Shown here in pieces: positions 45,395-57,300 of a stretch of DNA of 64,000 bases (positions within the stretch are counted from its first letter, which is position 1; every line of letters begins with the position of its first letter). A model generated the notes under the pieces. It was given only the letters and a program-made list of their open reading frames with translations. It made no database searches and was not told the origin of the DNA. The DNA lies in NCBI GenBank assembly GCA_017893485.1, contig CM030364.1:250464731-250528730 (forward strand). Direction: 5' to 3'. Origin of the DNA: Hemerocallis citrina (Eukaryota; Streptophyta; Magnoliopsida; Asparagales; Asphodelaceae). Both the position numbers and the translations under genes were made by a program.

Positions 45395-48300
45395 ATGTCG
45401 ACTGAGGACGAGAAGCTTCTGAAGGAGGCGAAGAAGCTGCCATGGGACGAGCGGCTGCTCCACAAGAACTGGAAGGTACGGAACGATGCCAACATCGATC
45501 TCGCCGGCCTCTGCGATTCTATCAGAGATCCGAAGGATCCGAGGTTCAGAGACTTCGGTAACGATCCTGATCCGTTTGATTCGAATCTGGATTGGCTCGA
45601 TCTGCTATTTCTGTGTGTTTAATTTGATGTTTTTTTTAATGGTTAAAGGGCCGTTGTTTCGGAAAACGGTGGCGGATTCTAATGCGCCGGTGCAGGAGAA
45701 GGCGTTGGATGCGTTGATTTCGTTCTTGAAGGCGGCAGATTCGGATGTTGGAAGGTATGGCGATTTGCACGAATTTTGATGCATCTGCATTTTGTATTTT
45801 GGCGACTTTTTTGCTATTCAATTTTAAATTTTGTGGTGTTTAGGTATGCGAAAGAGGTGTGTGATGCAATCGTTGCGAAATGCCTAACGGGAAGGCCGAA
45901 GACGGTGGAGAAAGCACAGGCGGCTTTTATGCTTTGGGTCGAGTTGGAGGCGACCGATGTTTTCTTGGTAAGAGGAGAAGCTAGCACAGGTTTCTTACAT
46001 TTGTTTTGATTTTGAAGTAGTAAGCAAATAGAGTATGATGTTTTGTTTAATGTTGGGGATAAATGGATAATTATTTGAAGATGGAGGCATTATGCAACTT
46101 TTATGATTTGTATATATTGGGTTAATGGTGGAGATAATAAACATTGTTTTATGTCAAAAGGGTATTCCTTACACATTTTGCACTAACACATGGAAATAGA
46201 ATGATATGCGTGATTGAGCCTGTAGAACTCTTTATTTCAATGCTTTCACATTTAATTTGATGCTTAATGATGCTGTTTGTTTTTGGAGTGTGGGGGCAGC
46301 AAGTGTGAGTTCTTGTAATTTGTGAAGGGGAAGTTGTGGTACTGGCATCGATTCGACTCTAGAGAGTAGGATCGGCTCGGGAGTAGCAGCAGAGAGGTAG
46401 AGGCTGGGTGCTCGGCTAGGCCTTCTGTATCTGCACACTGCCTAAAAACACCGGGAGAAGTCCCGACGACAGGCCTCCGACCATCTAGTCAGTCACTGAG
46501 AAAGTAACAATAGGTAGGGTTCAGATGGTGAAAAGTTTATTACCTTTAGAAGTGAGTAGGTATGGTATTTATAGACAGGGGTGAATGGGTCTGGGACCCT
46601 AACGGACCGGGTCAGACTCGTTTGCCTGTGAGCCTGAATGTACTGAAGCTCGTTTGACTTGATGATCACAGAAGAGTGAAGTCTGAGGAGATCTGGTGGT
46701 CCAGATGGGGACACATCACTTACCCATATCAGGAGCCCCCCACTCCTGGAGGGTGGTGTAAGCCAGCCATGGAGTAGTCTGTCCCCGTCGGAAGAGTGGA
46801 GCTGGTGTGTCTGGAGAGTATGACTCGTAGCTTCTTGGAGTGGTAAACGGGGTAGGACGAAGGAGATCCTCTGAAGGAAAGAGGCATTGAGGGTCGGGGA
46901 CCGATGGTCGGGAGTCGAGCATCGAGGGCCCATGCGCTCGGATGTCGGGGTTTACTACCGAGCATCAAGCCCCCATGCGCTCGGATGCCGAGGCTTACCG
47001 CCGAGTGTCGAGCCCCGAAGTTTAGTGAAAGCTAGGGGATGGCTCGAGGTCACTTCCGAACGTTGAGCCCCCAAGCTTGTTGCAAAAGCTATTGGATGGC
47101 TTGGAATCGCCGCCAACCGTCGAGCCCCTAATCTTACTGTAAAAGCTAGGGGATGGCTTGAGGTCACTGCCAAGCGTCCAACCCCCCAACTTGCTGTAAA
47201 AGCTAGCGGATGGCTCGGGATCGCTACCAACTATTGAGTCCCCAAGCCTGCTGTAAAAGCTAGGGGATGGCTCGAGGTCACTGCCAAGTGTCGAACCCCC
47301 CAGCTTGCTGTAAAAGCTAGGGGACGGCTCGGGATTGCTGTCGACCGTTGAACCCCCAAGCTTTCTGTAAAAGCTAGGGGATGGCTCGAGGTCACTGCCG
47401 AGCGTCGAGCCTCCCAGCTTACTGTAAAAAGCTAGGGGGTTGGCCGTGCGTGACACAGATGCACCTAGCCCGAGCCGGATTGAGCTCAGCCGACCCCTGT
47501 ATGTTTTTGTTTCATTCTTGTCTAACTTTTTGCTTTCGTATTAACATTCTCTTTTTCTCTGCAGCGATGGACCCATCGAAGCTCGAGGCGAGGAAGGCCC
47601 TGCTGGCGCTGGCCCAGAAAAAGAGGGCTGAGAAGGCAGCATCGACGGCGGGACCACTCTAGGCGGCGACACAGGTCTTTTCGGAGCTGCCCTATAAGAA
47701 GAAGAAAAAGCCACTCGTTTCGTGAGGCGAAAAAGTCGGGGTCGAGCTCAAGTAGCCGAAAGGTTACTGAGGTCCTGAAGTTCGGGACCCTCGCTATCCG
47801 TCTCGATGCCCGACAGATGGTGGGCAAGGGGCCTAAGGCCGTTCGCCCCGGACTGGGCTGTCAAGGAGGGAGATTCGTTGGCCGAGGGCCCGATCTCTAT
47901 GGAGGTGGCAGATAAGCTAGCCACGGCCCAAGACCGGACCGTCCTGGCGATCGAGACTACGGAGACGGCCTACATGAAGTGGGCTCAAGCTCAAGTAGTG
48001 GTAAGTGTTAGTTTTGTTGTCTGTTTACTTTTTGTGCTGGGCATTCTTTTCTGACCCTGCCTATCTTGACCAAGTGCTGATGATCGGGGCGCAACTGAAG
48101 AGGTGCTTGGAGGAGGTCCACATCGAGAAGCAGAACGCCGATCGGTGCCTTCGAGAAGCGAAGGAATTGAGGGTCGAGCTGACGAACGCTCAGGGGACGG
48201 CGCAGGCCTTCCAAGCACACCTCGCCTCTCAACAGGACCAGCATCTCTGCGAATTGGCAGCGGTCCGGGGAAAGGCGACAGCGGATTACGACGAGCTGGC

Positions 48301-51300
48301 AATGGTGGCTTCGAAGGAGTTGATGACCGCCCAAGACGAGGCATACGATAGGGCGAAGGAGCACTTTCTGTTCCTTTACCCTGAGGCGAAGATCGACCAT
48401 CTCCACTACGGGTGGGACCCCCGTGCATCTGCTAACCCTGGGGGCGAGGGAGATGAGGCTCCGAGGGACCCCCACTTGGAGGAGGCGGGGGGTGCGACGG
48501 CCGACAAAGAGGTGCAGATCCCCCTCCGAAGTAGTTAAAATATTTTTCTCTTTTTGTATTTGCCGAACGCGGACTGACCATCACCTTTTGTAATCAATTT
48601 TTGAATTAATACAATCGTGTTTTTGACTGACCTTCTATGACTTGTTTTTGACGAGCTTTTTTAGTGAATTGTCATTTCCCCCCCTTTTGCCAGATGAACG
48701 AGATCCTGGGTGCCGACCTCAGTTCTGCCGAGGTGCGGCGACTTCGGAATAGGGTAGTGTCCAAGGAGAGTGTCTTGATTGCAAGCAGGTTCGTGATCGA
48801 GAAGCCGCAGTAAGCTATTTTATGAACTAGTCCAAGGAGCTCAGCTTAGAGGCGGCAGGCCTGAAGAAGGCTATAGCCGATCGGAACTGGGAGAGTGCCG
48901 AGACGAACTGGTCAATATCTGATGCTTTCACCGAGCGATAGACCTCCGAGTCCGTTTTTCGTGAGGTTGTGGTTGAAAAGGAGCTGGAGATTCAGAGGTT
49001 GAAAGTTATGCTAGGCACAGGTCGATCTCGGTTCGGCCATCCTGGGGGAGGAGGCCTCTCTGTTTTGGGTTCCTCGCCAACCCTCTATGTGGAGATGGCG
49101 AGGCCTGTTGGTGCGCAAAGCTCCGTGGCTGGGACATCTACACTAGCAGTGCCGGTGGTGTCGGACGAGCACGTCGAGGGACGTTCCCGCTCGGTGGGGC
49201 TCGACATGGTCCGTGTTGGCCGGAAAAGCCCCAAGGGAAACACTTAGGTTGAGGTTAGCGGAAGCGTTGTAATAACTTTCTTTGTACTGTGGCCATTCAA
49301 GATGCTTGTGATGAATAAAAATTAATTTTTCTGTCCCTCCCTATTTTGGAATAGTGATTAGGATGCAGTGCGCAGTGCAAGCCGAGTGTCGGGCCCCGTC
49401 TTGTAAGAAAGTTGGTGTGGTTTGGGGTCATTGCCGAGTGCCTAATCCATAAAGCTTGAGAAAGCTAAGGTAAGGCTCGAGTTCAATGCCGAATATTGAG
49501 CTTCTGTGCTCTATAAAAGAGTTAGGATGTGGTTCGGGGTCATTGCCGAGTGCCTAGCCTATAAAGCTTGAGAAAACTAGGGTATGGTTCGAGGTCAATG
49601 CCGAATGTCGAGCTTCTGGGCTCTGTAAAAGAGTTAGGATGTGGTTCGAGGTCATTGCCGAGCGCCTAGCCCATAAAACTTAAGAAAGCTAGGGTATGGC
49701 TCGAGGTAAATACCGAATGTTGAGCTCCTGTGCTCTGTAAAAGAGTTAGGATATGGTTCGAGGTCATTGCCGAATGTCAAGCTCTTGTGCTCTGTAAAAG
49801 AGTTAGGATGTGGTTTGGGGTTATTGCCGAGCGCCTAGCCCATAAAGCTTGAGAAAGCTAGGGTATGGCTCGAGGTCAATTCTGAATGCCGAGCTTCTGT
49901 GCTCTGTAAAAGAGTTAGGATGTGGTTTGGGGTCATTGCCGAGCGCCTAGCCTATAAAGCTTGAGAAAGCTAGGGTATGGCTCGAGGTCAATGCCGAATG
50001 TCGAGCTCCTGTGCTCTTAAAAAGAGTTAGGATGTGGTTCAGGGTCATTGTCGAGCACCTAACCCAAAAGCTTGAGGAAGCTAGGGTATGGCCTGAGGTC
50101 AATGCCGAATGTCGAGCTCCTGTACTCAATAGGATGTGGTTCGGGATCATTGCCGAGCGCCTAACCCAAAAGCTTGAGGAAGCTAGGGTATGGCTTGAGG
50201 TCCATACCGAATGTTGAGCTCCTGTGCTCTGTAAAAGAGTTAGCATGTGGTTCGGGATCATTACCGAGCGCCTAGCCCATAAAGCTTGAGAAAGCTAGGG
50301 TATGGCTCGAGGTTAATACCGAATGTCGAGCTCTTGTGCTCCGTAAAAGAGTTAGGATGTGGTTCGGGGTCATTGCCAGGCGCTTAGCCCATAAAGCTTG
50401 AGAAAGCTAGGGTATGGCTCGAGGTCAATGCCGAATCAGTGTAGTCGAAAGCATAAGGCGCAATGTAATTTTACTACCCCGTACAAAGCCTGAGACGCAA
50501 GGCGCAATTTGAGGCGTAAGCCTCACTTAACCGAGCCACAATATTACTTTTTGGAGTTTTTAAAATTTATAAATAAGATTATATAAACAAGATCACATAA
50601 AAGCAACAAAATTTATCATACAATAAGCAAGATAACTGTGTAAATTATCATTTTTGTAAAACTACAATGGGTTCCTCTGTAATGTATAACTATAATGTGT
50701 TTTTTGCCCAAAGAAGAAGTGATACAATTTGTTTCTCTGTAAAACTACAATAATATCATGTTAACCTTCAATTCATAGTTTCATACAGTAATGAGCATAT
50801 AGTATTTCAGTAATACAATAATCAAGATACTTACCTACAACATACAATATTACAGTATTACAATTTTGAGCATACAGTAAAACTACAATAGTTTCAAATT
50901 AAATATTGCAGTAATGAGTATACACTATTACAATATTACTGTCTAAGTATATGGTAAGGTATTTTGAAATATTACAGCAATAACATAAAGTTAGCCAACC
51001 ATAAAATTTGGTCATGCTCTACAGTGAGATATGATGCAACTATTTGAATAAGGCATGATTTCATGATTATAGTAAATTGTGGAATGAACTAGATTCACAA
51101 TTTTGTTTCGAACTAACTTGCAAAACATCATAAGCGAAGATAGACGAACACCCAAAAAAGAAACCAAAAAAGTGTAAAATTAGAAAGGAAATAAACCAAA
51201 ATAGGAGTGGAGAGTCTGGAGACTGAGGAGTAGGAGTGTCGCCGGCGCAGCTAATCTGCTTCCGACATAGCCGCCGGTCTTTTGTATGTTGTCGTGTTGC

Positions 51301-54300
51301 CGCCGAGCTACTTCATTGTCGCCGCTGATGCTGTTGAGAGGGGGCGGGGGTGAAGAGGAGTGCAGATTGAGGAGTTAGGGAGATGGAGATTGAGGTTAGA
51401 GTTTGAAATTGGGGATGAGAAGGTGAGAGAGAATTGGGGGAGTTACGGGATTTGAAAAGGGTTAAAAATGGGTCGGATTGTAAAAATCGATCGGGGCTGT
51501 TATGTTCAGGTGTGCCTTTGCTTGAGGCGCAAGCCTCGAGCCTTTGCTAAGGCGCGTTCAGGCACAAGCATGAGTGAAGCTTCAAATAAAGGGAAGCCTT
51601 AACTGAGATTTGAGGCTCAAACTGCTGTTAAGCCTGAGCCTTGAGCCTGAGGCGAGCCTTCAACTACACTGTGCCGAATGTCGAGCTCCTGTGCTCTGTA
51701 AAAGAGTTAGGATGTGGTTCGGGGTCATTGCCAAATGCCCAGCCCATAAAGCTTGAGAAAGCTAGGGTATGGCTCGAGGTCAATGCCGAATGTCGAGCTC
51801 CTGTGCTCTGTAAAAGAGTTAGTATGTGGTTCGGGTCATTGCCGAGCGCCTAGCCCATAAAGCTTGAGAAAGCTAGGGTATGGCTCGAGGTCAATGCCGA
51901 ATGTCGAGCTCTTGTGCTCTGAAAAAGAGTTAGGATGTGGTTCGGGGTCATTGTCGAGCACCTAACCCAAAAGCTTGGGGAAGCTAGGGTATGGCCCGAG
52001 GTTAATACTGAATGTCGAGCTCTTGTACTCAGTAAAAGAGTTAGGATGTGGTTCGGGATCATTGTCGAGCGCCTAACCCAAAAGCTTGAGGATGTTAGGG
52101 TATGGCTCGAGGTTCATTCCGAATGTCGAACTCCTGTGCTCTGTAAAAGAGTTTAGCCGGTTCGGGGTCATTACCGAGCGCCTAGCCCATAAAGCTTGAG
52201 AAAGCAGGGTATGGCTCGAGGTTAATGCCGAATGTCGAGATCCTGTGCTCCATAAAAGAGTTAGGATGTGGTTCGGGGTCATTGCCGAGCGCCTAACCCA
52301 TAAAGCTTGAGAAAGCTATGGTATGGCTCGAGGTCAATGCCGAATATCGAGCTCCTGTGCTTGTAAAAGAGTTAGAATGTGGTTCGGGGTCATTGCCGAA
52401 CGCCTGCCCCAAAAGCTTGAGAAAGCTAGGGTATGACTCGAGGTCAATGCCGAATGTCGAGCTCCTGTACTCAGTAAAAGTGTTAGGATGTGGTTCGGGA
52501 TCATTGCCGAGTGCCTAACCCAAAAGCTTAAGGAAGCTAGGGTGTGGTTCGAGGTCAATGCCGAATGTCGAGCTCCTGTGCTCTGCAAAAGAGTTAGGAT
52601 GTGGTTCGGGGTCATTACCGAGCGCCTAGCCCATAAAGCTTGAGAAAGTTAGGATATGGCTCGAGGTTAATGCCGAATGTCGAGCTCTTGTGCTCCATAA
52701 AAGAGTTAGGATGTGGTTCGGGGTCATTGCCGAGTGCCTAACCCATAAAGCTTTAGAAAGCTAGAGTATGGCTCAAGGTCAATGCCGAATATCGCGCTCC
52801 TGTGCTCTGTAAAAGAGTTAGGATGTGGTTCGGGGTCATTGCTGAGCGCCTACCCCAAAAGCTTGAGAATGCTAGGGTATGGCTCGAGATCAATGCCGAA
52901 TGTCGAGTTCCTGTGCTCTGTAAAAGAGTTAGGATATGGTTCGGGGTCATTGTCGAGCGTCTAGCCCAAAGTGCTTGAGAAAGTTAGGGTATGGCTCGAG
53001 GTCAATGCCGAATGTCGAGCTTCTGTACTTTGTAAAAGAGTTAGGATGTGGTTCGGGGTCATTGCTGAGCACCTAACCCAAAAGCATGAGGAAGCTGGGG
53101 TTTGGCTCGAGGTCAATGTCGAATGTCGAGCTCTTGTAAAAGAGTTAGGGTGTGGTTCGGGATCATTGCCGAGCTGGAGGCGCCGAGTTTCCTTGCACAC
53201 AGTTAGAACAAGAAAGGAAAAAAACAAAGTTACACTTTTTATTTACACAAAAAAGGGGCACGTGGTGCCGATTACATGAGTTTCTGTTACACAAGGAGTT
53301 TAATCGTTCCCTCCGAGGAACTTGACGAGGTGTTCTGCATTCCAGGGCCTCTTTATGATCCTGCCCCCCAGGTCTGTCAGTCGGTATGTGGCAGGATGTA
53401 CTACTTCGGAAACCTTATATAGACCCTCCCAATTAGGGGCTAATTCTCTTTTTACCGGGGTCAGATACCGCTAGCTTCCTGAGCACGAGGTTACCAAGCT
53501 TGATGTTGATGGGGCGGACTTTCTTGTTGTAAAACTTCTCGATCCGTTGTTGGTATATGCTTCTCCTGATGGCGGATTTTTCCCTGACCTCATCGATTAG
53601 ATCCAAGTTGGCTCTGAGGCCCGTTGAGTTGTTCTTCTCGTCGAAGGCCATGATCCTGGGCGAAGGGAGCCTGATCTCTAGGGGGATAACCGCCTCTGTG
53701 CCGTAGGTTAGGTTGAAAGGTGACTCGCCCGTGGGGATTCTCCTCGCCGTCTGGTGCGCCTAGAGTACGCTTGGCAACTCGTCGACCCACAACCCCTTTG
53801 ATGAATTATCCAACTGCTTCTTGAGGCCATCAAGGATTTGACGGTTCGCGTTCTTGGCTTGGCCGTTTAACTAGGGGTGACATCGATGAGAAGCACTGCT
53901 GGACGCCGATGTCTTTGCAGAACTTTCGAAAGTTCTGGCCTGCGAATTGGGTCCTGTTGTCTGTGATAAGTACCTGGGGGATCCCGAACAGGCCGATGAT
54001 GTTCTTCCAGAAAAATTGCTGGGTTTGGCGCTCGGTGATCGTGGCCAGGGGCTCTGCCTCGATCCATTTGGTAAAGTAGTCGATGGCCACCACGAGGAAC
54101 TTCCTTTGGTCCATTGCTTTTGGGAAAGGGCCGACCAAATCTATCCCCCACATGGCAAATGGTGTCGGACTCGCCAGGGAGCGGAGGTTCGCTTGTGGAA
54201 GCCTTTTCACCGAGGAGAATCTTTGGCATGGGCCGCATCTTTTGGCGAGGTCCTGGGCGTCTTGTAACATGGTCGGCCAATAGTACCCGTGGTTAGGGCT

Positions 54301-57300
54301 TTTCTTGCGAGCGACCTGCTCCCCATGTGACACCTCCCGATTCTTTCATGTAATTCCTTCAGAGCGTACCTAGCCTCGTCGGGGGCCAGGCAACGAAGAT
54401 AGGGTCTGCCGTCCGTTGTTGTGTACGAGCATTCGAAGAGTGTCTCGTTGATTATGATGAACCTCTCTGAATGGACTCGAGTCAATCTAGCCTCGGCCCG
54501 ATCTTGAGGAAGCTCGCCCTCTGCCATAAACTTCATGATGGGAGTCATCTAGTTGTCTGGCTGGGGTTCGGTGGCGAGGCAGAGGACTCTGGGAGGTCGA
54601 TGCTAGGACTGAGGAGAACTTCGATTAGGACGGTACTGTCTGGCCCTTCAAAGGATAACGAGGCCAGTTTAGACAGGGAATCAGCCTGAGTGTTTTGCTC
54701 CCTAGGGATTTGTTCCACCGAAGAGAAGTCGAAGGTTGCCAGGAGTTGATGGACTACCGCCAAATATCGGACCATCCGAGCGTCACGAGCCTTGTACTCC
54801 CCAGTGATCTGGTTGACCACCAGCTGAGAGTTGCTAAAGGCCCTGATTTGTCTGGTCCCCGCCTTGTGCGCCAAAGTGAGCCCGGCGATCATAGCCTCGT
54901 ACTCTGCGTCGTTTGTGGCCGGAAAGTTTAGACGGAGGGAATACTGGAGAATGAAGTTGTCGGGACGTTTGAGGATGACGCCCGCGTCGCTTCCCACTTC
55001 GCAAGACGAGCCATCGACATAAACTTCCAAGATTGGATTTGCCTTTTGAGTGTCGAATGGCTCAGAGATAGTGCACTCCGTGATAAATTCGGCGAGGGCC
55101 TGCCCCTTTATGGTTGTCGTGGGCTGGTAGCTGATGTCGTACTAGCTTAGTTCGATCGACTACTTGACTAAGCGGCCGGAACTTTCAGGCTTATAGAGGA
55201 CGGCCTTGAGAGGCTGGTCCGTAAGGACCTGGATAGAGTGGGCCTGAAAGTAAGGGCGGAGCTTTCGCGCGGCCATTACCAGGGCGTATGCCACCTTTTC
55301 CATCTTCGCATACCTTGTCTCGGCCGAGAGCAAGACTTTGCTCACATAGTAGAGAGCCTTCTGAACACCCTCTTCTTCCCGGACGAGCACGACATTGAGG
55401 GCGCTTTCCGAGACTGAGAGGTACAGAAAGAGGGGTTCGCCCGTTTCGGGTTTGCTCAGAAGCGGGGGGTTGACGAGGTAGGACTTCAATTGTTCGAACG
55501 CCTGTTACTGGGGGTCGCCCCATTCGAAGCCTTTCGCCCCTCGTAGGGCCTTGAAGAATGGGAGAGACTTCTCCCCGGACTTGGAGAGGAAGCGGCCGGT
55601 GGCCGCCTGTTTCCCCGTGAGCAGCTGAACCTCCTTAATGCTTCTGGGAGGGGCCATGTTGATTATGGCTTGGATCTTCTCGGGATTTGCCTCAATGCCG
55701 CGCTGGCTGACGACGAATCCAAGAAATTTTTCCGAGGAGACGCCGAAGGCACACGTGGCGGGGTTGAGCCTCATGTTGTGGGAACGAAGGATGCCAAAGG
55801 CTTCCTCAAGGTCGGCGACATGATCCTGTCTCCGTCGGCTCTTGACGAGCATGGTGTCGACGTATACCTCCATGTTACGACTGATCTAATTTTTGAAGAC
55901 TCGGTTGACAAGTCTCTGGTAGGTGGCCCCAGCGTTCTTGAGCCCGAAGAGCATGACCCAGTAACAGTAGAGACCTTGGTCGGTAACGAATGATGTTTTG
56001 GCGATGTCCGGAGGGAACATCTGGATCTGATGGAGCTTGAAAAGGCGTCCATGAAGGTTATGAGCTCGTGACTCGACGTTGCGTCGATCAAAGCGTCGAT
56101 GCTCGGGAGGGGAAATGATCTTTGGGGCACGCCTTGTTGAGATCCGTGAAGTCTATGCAGATCCTCCAGCTCCCGCTGGCCTTCTTGACCATCACGACGT
56201 TAGCCAGCCACTCGGGGTAGCTGACCCCTGACTGAACCGGGCGGACAACAGATTGTCCACCTTCGCTTTTATTGCTTGTTGCCTCTCCGGGGCGAACTTG
56301 CGCCGCTTCTGATGGATTGGCTTGGAGCCTAGGACGACGCTCAGGCCGTGCATGATTAGGTCCTCGAAAATTCCGGGCATGTCGGATGGGGTCCAGGCGA
56401 AGAGGTCGATATTGCGACGAACGCAATCAATCAGCCCAGGCTTTAGGTCGGGGGAAAGGGTGCAGCTTATACAGAACCACTTGGATTTGTCTTCTGCCTC
56501 GAATGAGATCTCCAATTCGTCCGCAGGTTCCGACTCGAGTTGGCTTCTTGCAGGTGGAAGCTCGATCGCGTCGAGTGGGAACCCCCCGCTTCCGACCGTG
56601 GTCATGTAGCACGAACGTTCGGACTCCTGATTTCCTCTAATAACATTGACTCCGAGGTCAGTGGGGAATTTCAGCTTCAAGTGGTAGGCCGAGGGAACTG
56701 CTTCGAACGAGTAGAGGTCGGGTCAACCGAGGATGGCGTTGTATGCTGCCTTGATATTGACTACCATAAAATCCATTGATTCGGTCCGTGTGATGGGGGT
56801 CATGCCGGTTGTTACATCCAGCGTAACGATCCCTTCAATCTGCACTGGGATGTCCGAGAACCCGTGCAAGGTGTACCCGGCCGGCTTTAGCTTATCTCGG
56901 GGGAGCTTGGCGTTCTCAAATGCTTTCGAGAAGAGGATGTTGACCGAGCTCTCGTTGTCCACGAGAATTCGGCGGACTTCAAAATTTGCCATGGTGAGGC
57001 TGATGACGAGGGCGTCGCAGTGTGGGGGCTGGACTCCCTCTAGGTCTTCTCTGGAAAAGGATACCGGTCGTTGAATCTGGGGGGATGGATGGTCCTGGAC
57101 GGAGTTAACCTCCCGGACGAAGGCCTTACAGGAGGTATTAGATTTTCTCCCATCGGTCCACCATGGATGCAGTGTGGTATGGCCTGCTTTCCAGTCTCCT
57201 CGGGCTTAGGGTCCCTTTCTGGCCGTCGGTTGATTGTTCGAGGAGGCGAAGGCCTCAGATTCCTCGGATCCCTCCGGTCTCGTGGATTATCCTTGGTGAA

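Noticed and set aside
50011..53279. Frames in the 113-bp repeats of element C
   Set aside because: Products of tandem repetition, as in element A.
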